Shown here piece by piece: positions 1 through 13,500 of a stretch of DNA of 64,000 bases. The position numbers and the translations under genes are program-made. The DNA comes from Ulva prolifera. Taxonomy: Eukaryota > Chlorophyta > Ulvophyceae > Ulvales > Ulvaceae. Numbering within the stretch: the first letter of the stretch is position 1; the number at the start of each line of letters is the position of its first letter. The stretch spans positions 2,700,501-2,764,500 of the forward strand of contig CM041197.1 of the NCBI GenBank assembly GCA_023078555.1, in the 5' to 3' direction. The notes under the pieces are model-generated. The model saw nothing but the letters and a program-made list of their open reading frames with translations, was not told the DNA's origin and searched no databases.

Positions 1-16
1 TATGGTTTGGTTGCAG

Positions 17-281
17 GGCAGTGGCCAGAGAGGAATTTCAGGAAATGGTGGAACATACAGCAATCAAAGCTTCGCGAGTGCCCATCTTGATCCTGGCGAA
101 TAAGATGGATTTGCCAAAGAGCATGCCACATCAGACTATAGCTGAGGCTCTAGATCTGACAGGCAGCGCCCTGAATCATGCTTGGAAAGTGATGCACTGC
201 TGTGGCCTGACTGCAGTAGGTGTTCGGGAGGGCTGGGACTGGCTGGTTGACCAGATGAAGCGTGGCAACGGGAATCGCTAG
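17..281 (+). CDS. ARF/ARL-family small GTPase, C-terminal exon (ARL6/BBS3-like), 5' part outside window
   Basis: This is the terminal exon of a Ras-superfamily GTPase of the ARF-like group. The window opens in an intron whose acceptor (ending TTGCAG) is at 11-16. The exon starts at 17, completes a split codon, and reads to TAG at 279-281. The guanine-specificity motif NKMDL is clear, preceded by a hydrophobic strand (VPILILA) and followed by the C-terminal helix ending EGWDWLVDQM. ARF-like proteins carry NKxD at this point, and NKMDL with a DWLxDQ end resembles ARL6, the GTPase that recruits the BBSome at the cilium base, better than ARF1 (NKQDL). The P-loop, switch regions and N-terminal amphipathic helix lie upstream of the window, so the subfamily is inferred from this fragment only. 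ARL3 is the main alternative. Confidence 0.75.
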
Positions 282-2547
282 CCGCCGCAGTTGGGTCAGC
301 ACTGTGGGCGCTTCCATCTGCTGCAGCCCATGTAGCGCCATACAGTGGACTGTCACAGCTGACAGCACGCAGGCGCTGTTGGTGGCTGAGCGTTCACCCT
401 CTGGCAAGCAAAGGCACATCGTTGCACGTCCGTTGAGGAACCCAGAATGCAGTGGTGGGCACAGAGTTCGGAAGTAATAGGTCAAAAGCTGAGCTCCTTC
501 TGACAGATGTGTGTATATAACCGTTTGGACATGGAGCAGGGTGCCAGAGCTGTCAGGTCACGCAAGGAACAACACCGAGCGCTGCCACAGTATCACCAAG
601 GTATGCTCGTAGTTGGGCATGGGGATGTTCAGTGTGCATGGAGGCAGAACAGCTCACTAGTGTTTGTGCGCCACTTGGCAGGACATCATTGTCACTCGCT
701 TGGAAGCAGTGCGTGGCATGCAATTGCGCCAGCAACATGCCACGAACATGATTAGCTTCGATACTGCTTCTGTTTTGTCCGTGTATCATGCATGGAGCAC
801 AGGCTTGATGAATATTCCTTTGCTGAGTACGATGCTCACGGTGACAGCAGTGATCTGAAGCAGGACAGTACAGTGTGCGGCACATGCACACACTGCCAGA
901 GTCCAATGGCAGCAGAAGTAGCCACTCGACAGCCTGGGGGAGCCTTAGGGACCCTTGGAACCCCATGTATTCAAGTAGAATGCTGCAAAGATGCGTGCAT
1001 GTTCTTGCGATCGAGAGGGCCAAGAGTTCACCAGCAGCTCAACCAGTCAAACCTAGGTATGCCTAGGTGTTAAACCTGACGTCGACCGAGCAGCATCGCC
1101 CCGAACTTGTATGAAGAATCCCGGTGTACATCATGATGCTCGAGATACGTCATGATGCTTTTCGATCGTCTCGACATCACCAAAGCTATTGGGTTTGTCA
1201 CCTCGTGCAGAGCGTCGGCCTGAAGCGGTGCGCTGCGGAGATAGCACAGTTGAGCGTTTGGGCGCACTATCGATGATGCGTGCTGCTGCATGGTAGCTCC
1301 AGGTCTTGGCAAACGTGGGCTGTTGAGCAGAACGATCTGCACACGCTAATCATGGTTTACAACGCGTTGCAACGGCGCATGTACCCGTGCCGCGAAGCAA
1401 GCAGCCCACACGCTCATAGATGACCTAGGGCTTTGCATGTGTTGAGCGCCTTGGCCTGGTTCTTGCAGATGACATGGCTGCAGCATGCTTGGTTGCAGGG
1501 ACAGTACCGCAGCCAGGAAGCAGCCGCTGCTCTGTTCTGTACGCCGTTCAACATGCTGCAAGCGCTGATACGTCCTAGGCCTGCCGTAGGCGACATCTTG
1601 TAGCAGCGTTCGGAGAATCCAGCGCGCCGTGGTGCAGCGTGTTGCACCTGCTGTCTGCTCACGTACAGCTGGCGCGGATCGCACGAGTCATGACCGTCAA
1701 GTGAGCTCTTGAGACGGTGCACAGGGCGTACATCGCAGCGTCGCATTTTGCCCTCAGAGGCAAGCGGCGAGCTCGCAGATGTGCGCGTGCCCGGCGCGCC
1801 TCCATGGAAGTCACGCAGGCATGTGCATTCTCGCGGCGGATCATGAGCATCCTTTTTTGGACGGCACTGATACGCGCCACACAACATCCAAGCAGCTCAT
1901 ATATACTTACGATTTTACCAAAACAATATTCAATTTAAGTTTCCGATACCTTAAAAGGTTGATACGAGCAGGATAACATCCGTTTCCAGCAAGCTGCCGG
2001 AAGAATCGACCCTGTGCCCCGCGCCGAGGGCTGAATCGCAGAGGAAGAAGCTTGAAGCTTGAAATTTGCATAAGTAAAGTGGTGCGTGCGCCTGATACCG
2101 CTGGATGGCTTGCGCATGTCGCCAGGCTACGTCGTGTGCTCGATACCCGACACGGCCGTACCATGTGGCCAGCTCTTGCACTGCTCACAAGAAGGCAGTT
2201 GAAAGTTTGAATGCACAATAGAAACTATCCTAGCCTATGGCATTCTCGCTACCGTGAGCTCCGGAGCAGCGGCTTGATGCACACTTGGACGCTGGATTCC
2301 ACGTCAGCGTTCGACTCTGTACGTGTCCGATCGCATCATGCCTCGACCAAGCAGATTGTTATATCGTGTGACGTTCCAGCCCATCAGCTGGTATTGATGA
2401 TATTGGCTAGTTGCTCAAATCTTCGAGCCCAGATTCCGCCCACTTGGACGTGCGATGCTATATGCGCTCGCTGCCACCACCCGTTGATCGAGCTGTGTAT
2501 ACAGGCAGCACCACGTCGGATAGCAGCTCAAGCTCGAGTCATCATAC
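282..2547. other. Intergenic interval, no supported gene
   Basis: About 2.3 kb between the ARL6-like stop and the first transaldolase-like exon. Open frames on both strands are short, overlap one another and show no family motif. The palindromic string CTCGAGATACGTCATGATG near 1140 recurs in similar form elsewhere in the window. A short AT-richer stretch lies at about 1895-1960. I see no tRNA, rRNA or transposon domain. The promoter of the downstream gene presumably lies near 2300-2540, but I recognise no element. Confidence 0.5.
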
Positions 2548-5297
2548 ATGAGTAAGTTCGTATCCAGAGGCTGCACCAAAGATCTACATCAGCATGCCAT
2601 CCGCAGCGAGGTCAAGCGTCATGCCACGGCGCTCCAGCGGCGTATGGACAGAGCAAAACTGCGCAGCCCAGCCACACAGCTCGGTGAACTGCGCAAGTTT
2701 ACTCCAGTTGTGTTAGAATCAGGTGTGCATCCTACCTGGATTCCGGCGAAATGCCTCCATGGGCATGAATGGGCCACTTTTCAGTCACAGTGCTCTATTT
2801 CAGAAAACTGCGTGTGCTGGATCAGCACACGCAGCACTGTCACAGCGCTCGCCTCGCCCAGCCAAAATGATTTGGCATGTCTAAGCTTGACGCTATCATG
2901 CTGCATGGCGGTGTATTTTGCTCAACATCGGCAGAGTTTAGCTCTGCCCCTCATGGACCTGCCTGGACGAGCACTGTTACCGTCCGGGCAGCTGTATCTG
3001 TGTGCACAGATCATGCACTGTGTCCTTGTAACACAGATCATGCACTACTTGCCTCATTCACCTGCCACACACACACATCACCAGCGTGTCTCTCAGCGCC
3101 AGTCCACGATGCCAAAGCCATCACCACCACATAATCGCTGGCTACTGCTGTGCAACAGGTCAACTTTCCTGTACATCCCTCCATGGCTACACACAGGCGA
3201 ATGTAGAGCGGTGAACAAGCCCCAGCCAGGCATCTTGTGAGCCTAGGCAATCTCAATTTACAGGACAGTCAGGTCCAGCAGCGTCGAACACATTGACCAC
3301 CGGAGAGTGTTGCCTGTGCAGCTGACGCCTCGCGGGTGTCCCGGTACTGCCCCGATGGCTCCACCATCTCCCCGTCGCTGCTGCTCGAGGTCCTCGACCT
3401 GCCAGAGTACGAGCTCATCATCAAGCAGGCGCTCGAGGACGAGGCGAGCAGCCCGGAGCTGCTGCACAAGCGCTTCCCCTACGCCGGTGCGCCACCACAC
3501 ACCGGCCTCGCGCCGCCGCCGCAGCACACCCGCCTCATTTATTCGGCCGTCAACAAGCGCACCCAGACATCCACTGCAGGAGCCGGCGTGCGGTGGATGT
3601 CTGGGTGCCCTTGTACGCGCAGAGGCAGAACGGCGCGGCACAAGTAGCCACACCAGCAACTCTGCACCTGTGCACATATGTGTCACAACGGCAAAGCCGC
3701 AGCGGCAGGTAGCACCGGAGCAACCGCGCGCATCATGCATTCACCCGTGCATGCATACGTATCTCCTCCCGTATTCGATGTGTGTTCCACCCATGCTCCG
3801 GGTGGGGAAAAAGAAGCAGCTGTGTCGTGCGGGTGCAGGCGTGGCTGACCGCGTCGCGGCCGGCATCGGCGGCAGCCTGCTTGACGCTACACCCGGGACG
3901 CTGACGACGGCGTGCGACCCGCGGCTCGCGCGCGATGTCGAGGCGCAGATCGATCGCAGCCGCCGCCTCGTCGGCCTGCACGCCTCCCGTGGCCACCACC
4001 GCCGCGTCACCATCACGCTGCCGGCGACGTGGGAGGGGCTGCAGGCCGCGGCGCAGCTCCGCCGCGACGGCATTCCCACCAACATCGACCACGTCTTCTC
4101 CGTCATACAGGTGCGCCTATGGCCACGTTCCAGCGCAATGTGGCTGCACGGGCACTGAGGCCGCCGCGAGAGCACCCCCCACCTGCGCGTTGCGTTGCAG
4201 CTTCCCCCCACACGCTCCGGCCCTGGCCGGAAACTCCCCGGGGCCCGCCGCGACGGCGCACGCATGCATGCAGGCCGCCGCAGCCGCAGACGTCAACCCT
4301 ACGACGATCACTGCAGTCATGCACACCCCCCCGGCCGCTTCCGCGGTCGTTGCGCCCCACCCCGCCGTCCTCCATGCGGCCGCTTCGTCCGTCGACCTGG
4401 ACAGCACGGACTTGTCGGACGCAGGAGTGTGCGACAGCGAGGCCGTGGAGGCTGTGCGGCGGGTGTACCGCTACTGCAAGCGCCACGGCGTGGCTGCCCG
4501 GGTGGCGGTGGCGGGCGTGCGCACGCTCACGGAGGCGCGGGCTGTGGCCGGCGCCGACGGCGTGGCCGTCTCGCCGCGCATCTTCCGCCAGCTTGTGAGC
4601 TGCCCCGGCCCACTGCAACGGGAGCTGGAGCCGCTGGCAGCATATGAGCTCTGCACGGACGAGGTGCGGGCACGCTGTGTGCTGTGTGCTTTGATGGTGA
4701 TGTCTGACATGTGCCTGCGTTCACGTGCTTGTTCAGGCTGTCGAGTGCTCTCAAGATACATCATGCCTACGGCCCCCCCGAACCTGTGACGACTGCATTC
4801 GAGCCATGCGACCCAGTCATCGATCCTTGTGTCGTGTGTGCTTTGCCACGGTTTCACCCGGACACAGCCCGTGAGGCAGAGCAGCCTGTGTGAGGCCTGC
4901 ACAGCATGATGCCTCGCCCGCAGCATATTATGCTGGGATGTGCAAGCGCCATCACACACCGCTGTGCCCACGATCGCGGTCTGACGACGCATCTCATCTG
5001 CCCAGCAGCCGCAGCTCCTCTACACAACCCACCCCCCACAAACGCATCGTCTCCTTGTGCATGCATGCAGCGCCCCTTTGCTGACGACCTCATCCGCGCA
5101 TGCAGCTGGCCACGTGCACCTCGGAGGAGGCCTTCCGGCAGATGCTTGCGGCGGACCCTGTAGCCACGGAGAAGCTGGAGCGCGCGCTGCAGGCGGCGGA
5201 GGGGGCCCAGCACGCGCTGGAGGCGCGGCTGCGCGACAAGGCCGCCGCCTGGAGCATCCCGCTGCTGCCGGCGCGGCCCCTCGTGTACGCTGACTAG
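2548..5297 (+). CDS. Transaldolase-like protein with replaced catalytic residues, five exons
   Basis: Exons 2548-2722, 3322-3486, 3839-4110, 4274-4663 and 5106-5297 join with matching phases (1,1,0,0) into 397 codons plus TAG. The protein aligns along its length with class I transaldolases: LRKFTPVV near residue 48, DGSTISPSLLL (about 70-80), a GTLTTACDPRL segment (133-143), LPATWEG (174-180), DGIPTNIDHVFS, and RVYRYCKRHG followed by a GADGVAVSP segment. Transaldolase transfers dihydroxyacetone units in the pentose phosphate pathway through a Schiff-base lysine. Here that Lys is Thr173 (codon ACG), Asp17 of E. coli TalB is Glu57, Asn35 is probably Ser75, Glu96 is Ala138, Thr156 is Asp197, and the phosphate-binding FVGR motif is not recognisable. 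The fold may remain, but ordinary catalysis looks impossible. The start at 2548 is the first ATG of the open frame; Met33 (2644) is an alternative, and the N-terminal 40 residues could be a targeting peptide. Confidence 0.8.
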
Positions 5298-7537
5298 GCC
5301 GCCTCCGCGCGCCCCGCGGCGCATGCGTGCGCAGCGGCTGTACCGCTGCGCCACGCGGCGCAGATTTTCCTGTTGCTGATGTGCGGGACCGCTGGTTGGG
5401 GTGGCTCGCGCCGCCACGCCGAGACGAGGCCTCTTGGAGGAGGTCCTGCGCGCGATGGTGTACCTGCCCCTACCCGCTTGTGGCGTGCCGAGGGGATGTG
5501 TGCAATGTACCGCCAGTAGGCTTCGCTGCAGTGTCTTTGAGCATGCTATGCTGGTGGAGATGTGCACTCCATGCCTGCCCTATTTTCTGTTTCGGTCGCC
5601 TCGCAGGGGCGACATTCCAATCCTAATGCGCTGTGCCCACATCCCGGAGCTGATCAGTTGTCATGTTGGTTTATAGTATACAGAAGAGCCGTGATATGTA
5701 GTGATGGATGTGTTGGTAGAGGCGGCCGCAGGCGGCGTATGCATCTGGCTCCCACGCTCTGCATGATGCCCTCGCCCCGCAGCTCCCGCCGGGGCTGCTC
5801 CTTTTCCTTGCTTGAGGCTGAGCGTGAGCGTGTGCCAGCGTTATTGGTGCCGTGTTGTAGTGTGACGCGAGGTGACGTGCTTGTGACCGGCTGCAGTGCC
5901 GCTCCATGAGACTTGGCTGCCGTGCAGCAGTGGGTGTACATGAATATTCGTGTGGCGGTCATGCCTCGTCGTCGCATGTAGTTCTCCACATGGGAGTGTG
6001 ATGTGGCCAGGGGCGCTGCACTGCGGGGCCCCCGGGGGCCTGGTCTGCCCAGCCACGGCATCTCGGAGAGATGCGCTACAGCGGGCCGGCCTGTTCCAGC
6101 GCCAGGGCGGCGGGAGTAGAGCTGCGTGTCACCACAGGCTGGCCGGCTGACCACAGCACGCAGCACGCAGCAGCTGCCTGCGGCGGTCGCCATGCGAGAG
6201 TGTCAATCAGCTTAACAAGCAGCCCTATACTCAGCTTTGTTCCTAGTTTTGGCATGGTGGAGGTTTGCTAGTGCTGTCTGATGATTTTGATAAGCAGCCG
6301 TACAACGCAACTTTACGTTGTGTATGGATATGGTCGGATACGTGGCATGGCCGGCGTTACACGGCGACACGACTCGATGGCCGCTTGCAAACGTGAAACA
6401 ATCTCAGATCACGCTATGGCGAAGACTGCTGAACTAGCGTGGGGAAGGCGTGTCAGGTGGTCGCGGCCGAGCCTTGTGGTGAGATAAGGCCATGCATCAG
6501 ACTGTGCCATTTGCACACTTGCATCCGCAACATGTACCCGGCAGCTGCACCTCGGCGGCATCAGCCTGTGGTTGTGCCGATCAAGTCCAGCAGGCACTGG
6601 CAGAGCCGTTGGCACACCTGCATCGTCTCGTGTGGGTTGCAAATAGCCATATCATAAACAAGTCTCACATACGATCGGAACATCCTGTGAAGTTTTGTTG
6701 ACGCCGTTGCAGTTTGTATTCCCTTATGCCGGGTGCACACAGCCGGTGCTCGTATGACACTCAGATGGTGCATGTGTGCCGAGTGAGTACATTGTTTCAA
6801 CGGTAATGGCATAAACATTGGCACTGGTGAGGCACTAGCCAGATCCCAGGACGCTGTAGCAAGCCCGTTCTGCTTCGAGTCACCAGCAAGCACCGACCAT
6901 GCATATGAATGAAGCAGCACAGGCTCTGCCACCGCATGCATCTGAGCCATGGTTGCGACGTTACACACCGGCTGTGGTGCTTCACACCGCGAGCCCGCCG
7001 CCGCACAGGCATGAATCAGGCGCAAATCATGCGGGGGGGTTTCATACATAAGGCCCGGAGGCACCTGCTGTCAAAAGCAGCCACCGCAGAGCAGTGGCTC
7101 ACACAGCACACAGCACGCACGCAAGGGAAGGGGGGCCAACAGGCGCAAAAGCCCTCAACGTGCTCTTGACGCAGTTCAGTCCCAAATCGGACCGATTTCT
7201 GCAAGCCTCAGATTGGAAAGCGGCGCTGGCTGCGCTGGCTGCAGCAGCGTTGCATATTTGCGATCCGGCTCGTCATGTGTTCCCGGGAGCGTCCACCGAC
7301 GCTCAGCGGAGACCCGTGGCGCACGCCCGCTCTTCTCGCCAGCCTCCGCAGTCCACAACGACCTCAAAACAGTCCAGAACAGGCTGCAAGGCTTCCATAG
7401 TCGCAAAAACAAGGCTGCGGGCACCCCGGCGGTCTTTCCCGGTCTCCCCATACATGCATACCGGGAGCGCCCGCCCTCAACAGGTGAGTCAAAACATGTG
7501 TGCATCATAGTCTCGATGAGACGCGGCCGGCGTGTGG
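5298..7537. other. Intergenic interval between convergent genes, nothing recognised
   Basis: This lies between the transaldolase-like stop (+) and the receptor kinase stop (-), so it should hold two 3' ends. A 179-codon minus frame at 5654-6193 is Arg/Ser/Pro-rich and matches no family I know, so I do not call it a gene. No TGTAA polyadenylation signal (the usual chlorophyte form) is evident close to either stop. No RNA gene seen. Confidence 0.5.
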
Positions 7538-10500
7538 CTACCGGGGCGATTTGTGGCGTAGGGGGAAGATCTCGTTGAGCTTCTCCTCGGTCGTCATCTT
7601 CTGGAGCGCCTCCTCGCTGTACACGCGGCCGTCGGCGCCGCGCGCATGCATGGTACCACGCGGCGAATACCACACTTTCCCGCCCTTGAGCAGCACCGCG
7701 TCCCGTGCAGCGGGCTTAGCGCCCGGCAGCATGGAGGGCTTGCGCGACGGCGCAGGCGCCGACGGCGGCGGCGGCGGCCGCGCCTGGTGTGCTGGCGGCG
7801 ACGGTGCGACCGGCGCGCTCGCGCCGCCTCCGCCCCCGCTCTGCGGCGGCAAGGCTGGGCCGCCTCCGCTCGAGCCGTCGCTGCCCGGCCGCCCCGCGAG
7901 CGTGTGGCTCGACCCAGAGACGACATGCATGCCGGCGGGCGCCGGCGCGGCGCTGCCGCCTGCGGAGCGTGTCGAGCCGGAGGTGCCGGAGCTGTCTGGC
8001 CGCATTGGCAGCGCGTTCCCGATGCGCTTCAGGATCACCTGGTTCGGGGGGTCACCCCCTGCGAGGGAGCTCGAGGTGGACTGCGGCCACGGTGACGTCG
8101 CCTCCATCTTGGCCTCGAGCCTCAGGTCGAACGAATTGTCGGCCATGTCATAGAAGGAGCTGTTAACCGGGTGGTTGACAAAGGTATACTTGTCTGCACA
8201 GCACGGCCACACACGTCATGCATGCGCCGGGCGCGGTGCATCTGGTGAGTGTGTTGGGCACAGCGCGGCACGCTGCCGGGTGATGCCCGGCCACACCCCG
8301 CACAAACTGTTGCATGCATGCGACTGAGCGCACGTAGGCCGCCGCGCTGGCGCACGCCCGGCTGCAGCACTGCAGGGGTGCGGGGTGCGAAGAAAAGCAT
8401 GCAGGCACGGGGCACAGCGGGGATGGAGGAGTGCCGCATTGGAGGAGGGGTCTGGTGGGGGCGCACATGGGGACGCCTCCTCCGCGGACGGCTCCTCATG
8501 CACGGTCGACATGACGTCGTCGGGGTGCTCCGCGAGGGGATTGTCCGTGATGCGCCGCCCCTGCCGCTCCTTCAGCAGGCCCGCGATCTCTGCACCCAAG
8601 CCACACAGCTCAGCCAACAGACCGCACCATACAGCGCCACACCGCGCTGCGTGCTCGCGCAAGTAGCTCCCGCAGCTGGGTCAAGTCGCATCACAGCCGC
8701 GCTGCGCGTGCTGCGTGCTGCGGAGAGAACAGCTGAGGTCAAGAGATCACGGCGGTGTGTGCGTGGCAGCGAGGGCGCGCACCGGTGCCATCCATGTCCT
8801 GCTCGCGGCGCTGCGCCTGCAGCCGCGCGAGCGTCTCGGCGTTGAGGCCGTCGAGGAGGGCGTTCGAGATCGGCGCCGGGGGCTCGCCGGGGTTGGGCGG
8901 CATGACCTCGATGATGCCGAGCTCGTACAGCCGCATGTTCTCGAGGTACTCCGGGGGGAGGTCCTTGCGGCGGCTCGCCATGTTGGACATGCTGAAGGCC
9001 GTCTTGAAGAAGGTGATCGACAGCGGCTCGTGCGGCATGCCGAGCTCGATCGAGTCGCTGACCGAGTCTGCCGCCTGGCTCTGTGTGTTGGCCGCGCTGC
9101 TGCTGCCGTCACACCGCGCACCCCGCCGGAACCGGTCGTCGATCAGCCCCGCGTCCTACACGGCGGACTTTGCTGAGCACATCACAGAGCGCTTGGGGTT
9201 TGGCGCGGGGCGGTGTTGGTGCTGCGAGCGATCAACGCACAAATCACGCATCACACGCGGCATGGCGCCGTCGCGCGGCGTGCGCAGGCTCGTTCGACAC
9301 GGAAGAAGTGGGTGTGTCTGCTCCAAGGCGAGGGGTTTTTGACAAAACGATGCATTCTTCTCATCCCTCAGGTGGGGAAGGGTGCGTGCCTGCACTCGGC
9401 CGGTCGAATCGACGTAGGACCCCTTGGACACCTCCTTCTGCAGGTCGGCGAGGAGCTGCAGGATCTGCGCAAACGACGGCCGCTCGGTGTGCTTCTGGCT
9501 GAGGCACGCCTTCATCGTCAGCGCGAACGTCAGCGGCACCTGCGGGCTGAGCGTCGGGAAGTCAGGGTGCGCCGTGTAGCCGTCCGCGCCATCCGCCGTC
9601 TTGTTCGAGTCGTTCGTGTCCGCTCTGCACATGCGCCGCTCACCTCACACCAACCACAGCACACACTCCCCCCCCCCCCCCCCCTTATGTGCGGTCAATT
9701 CCCAGTCTCACACACATGTTTCAGATGGCCACTGCCTCCAGCGCACGGCACAGGAAAGCCACGCGGGGCCGTGCAGCAACCGGATGCGCTGCGGGCAGCA
9801 TGCGGGCCGGGCGCAACGAGCCGACGGATCGTGCACGTGCGGGATACCGTCCTCAAGATCACCCATCACAGCAGCCCGCGGCCACAGCAGCCACCACCTC
9901 TTGCAGGCGGCGGCAGGGCCGATACGGCTGGAACGGCGACAGGGCAGAGCCAACGGCGGGGAGGCGCCGAAAACCACGATAAACAAGCCGAGAGAGCGGG
10001 ACGCACGGGACGATGTGGTACACCGGCTCACCGCGGAAGAGCTCCCACATGATGACGCCGAAGGAGTAGACGTCGCTCGCCTGGTGCAGGCGGTGCAGGC
10101 GCGAGACCTCGGGCGCGATGTAGAACGGCGTGCCGACGCGGATGTTGGACTTGTGCGTGCGGTCGTGCTGCATGCGCATCGCGACGCCGAAGTCCGTGAT
10201 CTTCGCGGTCACGATATTCCGCCGCAGGGACTCGGAGAGCGTCACCTCCTCGCGGCTCTCCGTCTGCACCGCAGCACGCACCCTCAGCACGCCCGCAGCA
10301 CGCGCCCTCAGCACGCCCGCAGCACGCACCCTCAGCACGCCCGCAGCACGCTACGCCAGGAAAGCAAAAAATAAAAAAGGAGGTCAAAGAGCGTTGCGAC
10401 AACGAACGATCGGACGAAACGGCGCGGCGGAGCACAACTAGCCTGCACCCTGGAAATACGAAACAAGCAGGTGGATTGCTATGGCGATCATCACACATAC

Positions 10501-13500
10501 AAAATAGACGCGCTTCATCTTGGAAGGGGCATCAGCCAGACCTGGCATAGCCTCGTCATACATGCCTAGGGGGCGCCGCGCCACACGTGCGCATCCCCGG
10601 CTCTGCTGCCGCAGCACACAGCACAGCACACGCCCACCACACCGACGCGGCTTCAAGCGCGCACAAGCAATCCCCGGTGCAGTCGGTGGCCACAGGTGCT
10701 CTACGGTGGCTACAGGAGCCGATGCACACCTTGAGGAGCACGTTGGCCGGGTTGAGGTCGCCGTGGCAGATGCGCTTGGAGTGGATGTAGGCCATGCCCT
10801 GCGCGACATCGATCAGCAGTGACATCACACTGCGCCAGTGCCGCTCACGGCTCGGCGAGAAGTAGTTCTTCGCGACCGCCTGCCGCAGGCTCCCCCCGTT
10901 GCAGTACTCCTGCACAGCACGCAGCACGCGTCACACGCTGCGCGCGCCGCTGCGCGAAGAGCGCGCACGCTCTCCATCGACAGCGTGAAGAGCATCTGTT
11001 TTTCCTCACGTACGGCTCTATGTTCCCAGCCCAGAGACTGCGGCCGCGTGTCGAGCTGCGCCGACGCGCCACGCACAAGCCACATGGAATTCCGCAGGAC
11101 CCGCTACGTTGGCTAAAGCGGTCGTCCACAGCATACTCCTCGGACCACCAATACGTAGCAGGGCAGCAGGCTGTATCATGGATGCATGCGTGTCACATGC
11201 ATGCATCCCATGTACTGCGCCACCAGGCGCACCTGCAGGAGGTAGAACTTGAAGACGCCCTCCTCGTTGCCGACGCCGCCGCACATGAGGCTGCGCACGT
11301 CGTGGCAGTAAGTGGCGACGACGTTCTTGTGGAAGAGGTTGCTCGCTATCGCGGCCTCGCTGACGATCAGCGACGACTGCGTCTGGTCGTCGCCGCCCTG
11401 GAACACGACCGTCTTGATCGCGACCGGGATGCCCTGCCACTCCCCTGCACGCGCCGCCGCTCCCCGTTCACCCCTCAGCCACCACGGCTCTACCGCGGCC
11501 TGGGGCTGCAGCTGTGAATCAATGCGCAAGCAAGCCGACAAGTGGCGCACTCTTCAGCGCAGCGAAATTCTGATGAGGAAAGCACCGCAAAGAACCATCC
11601 ATTCACGTCGCGCACATATGCATGTGATGAGTGCACCAGTGCAGCTGCAGTGATGTCAGTTCGCAGCAAAGCACAGCACGCGAGGCGGCAGCGCCCCCGG
11701 ATGTGTTTGAGCGGCCGCGCACCATGGTACACGGTGCCAAACGCGCCCTGGCCGAGGACGTGGTGGATCTTGAGGTCCTCCTCCTGCAGCTCCTCTTGTA
11801 GCTGCGCCTGCATCTCGCTCACCGCGTTCTGGATCTTGCTCCGCATGCTCGACATCAGGAACTCGAGCTGCTGACTCATGCCGTCGCTGCTGCGGCCGCT
11901 GCCGGGCTCGATCACCTCGCGGCCGCGCCCCCGGCCGCCCGGCGTCGTCGTGCAGGGGCTCTCGACCGCGTCGAACTCGGCGACAGCGTGGGAGATGCCG
12001 ATCGGCGAGGACGCGGCGGCCGCGGAGGGCGGGCGGTGCGCAGCGTGGGTGGCTGCGCTGCGCGGCTCGCCGGCGGCGCTGACGGTGGCGTGGCTCGAGC
12101 GGCTCTGCATGAAGTCCTCGGCGCCGCCGGCCTGTACAACTCCCGGCCGATGAAAACACACCACAAGCCCTTGGGCCACTGTATGGTACAGCACTAGCGG
12201 CAAATCACCTGGCATTGCAACCAACAGGCTCGATCCACACGAGAATCGCTTGTTTCCGGCCGGTGGGAGTGTGCATGTGCATGTTGGTGTTTTGCCAGTG
12301 CGGTGCTGTACAAGTGCTGCGCAGCCATGGTGTGGTGTTTGGTACGCCCGAACCCATGCACCTGGGCTGTGGCTTGAGGTGGCTTGCCTACGGCGGGGAG
12401 AAACAGATGTGCTGGTGGACAGGATCACGCATGCAGGGGTCACACACAGGGTTACGCATGCACACTGGGCTTGGCCCCATAAATGCAAATGAGTCGAGCA
12501 AGAAAGCACAGACGAATGGGTGAACAAGCAGATCCATAAAAGGTATATAGATCAAAGTCTCGCCTACTCATGTTGGCACCCACAGGGCTGCGCTACGCAG
12601 GGGGCCCATTTAGCTGCCCTCCTGCTTGGCTGCTTTTCGTTCACGGCACACTGAGAGTGCACCATCACTGAGTCATAAGCCTGAATGTGAAGCAAGTCCC
12701 ACAGGGACAAAGCTGAGGAGGCAAATAGTAGCAGTAGCTAGTCCTGTGGCATGCTTAGTAAGAAGTGAAGCCAGCAGAGAAGGTGGAGAGCAGTGCAGCT
12801 GTCACGACCCGATTTCAAATCTCGGTGTTCAAATTTCAAAAGTCGATAGGCAGTGCAGACTGTGTGGAGCAGAACAATGCAGCATTGCTGCATTATGCAA
12901 TCTCAATCATGACTGCTGCAATTTGCATCATGACTGTTGCAATTTGAAGTTGCTGCCTTACTGTCTGTGGCATAGACTCTAGGTGCATGGGGCAGGAGCC
13001 ATTGGCTTGCTAGTCTGGAGCAGAGCCTGCGGCTGCCACACAGCACAGCCAGACAAATGGCAAGGGTAACAACGGAGGCATGGAGGGGCCGCAGTGACAT
13101 GTGGGCGGTCATGCTGCGAGTCAATCGTGATCAAATATCATCCAGTTGGACTAGCCCGCCATGCCCGCCATGCCGCTACGCCGAGGCAGCTTGTTTACAG
13201 AAAAGTGAATGGCAATAGACAAACACAACAAAAGAGTCTGTTGCAAATCAACAGAACGCCGAGGCAGCAGAGCGGCCGTCAGAGAGGCGGTCGTTGAGGC
13301 GCACGCCGACGCACGACGCAACAACACCTCGGCAGCATGACTATGCAGGCGCTTCGATGCATATACCGGCGCGCAGCTTCTGCGGGGTGCGTGCTGCGAA
13401 GTTGACAGGAGATGCGAGATGCGGTCAGTGCGGTCACACGCCAACCTCCTGACCTTGCAAGCGCCACAGTACCAGAGAATCGGCCAGCGCGACCGTCAGA

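Noticed and set aside
3912-4647. Long Arg/Pro- and Gly/Arg-rich frames on both strands
   Set aside because: They are shadows of the GC-rich transaldolase-like exons in other frames.
5654-6193. 179-codon minus-strand frame starting MATAAGSCCVLRAVVS
   Set aside because: No recognisable motif, no compatible splice partners, and simple Arg/Ser composition.
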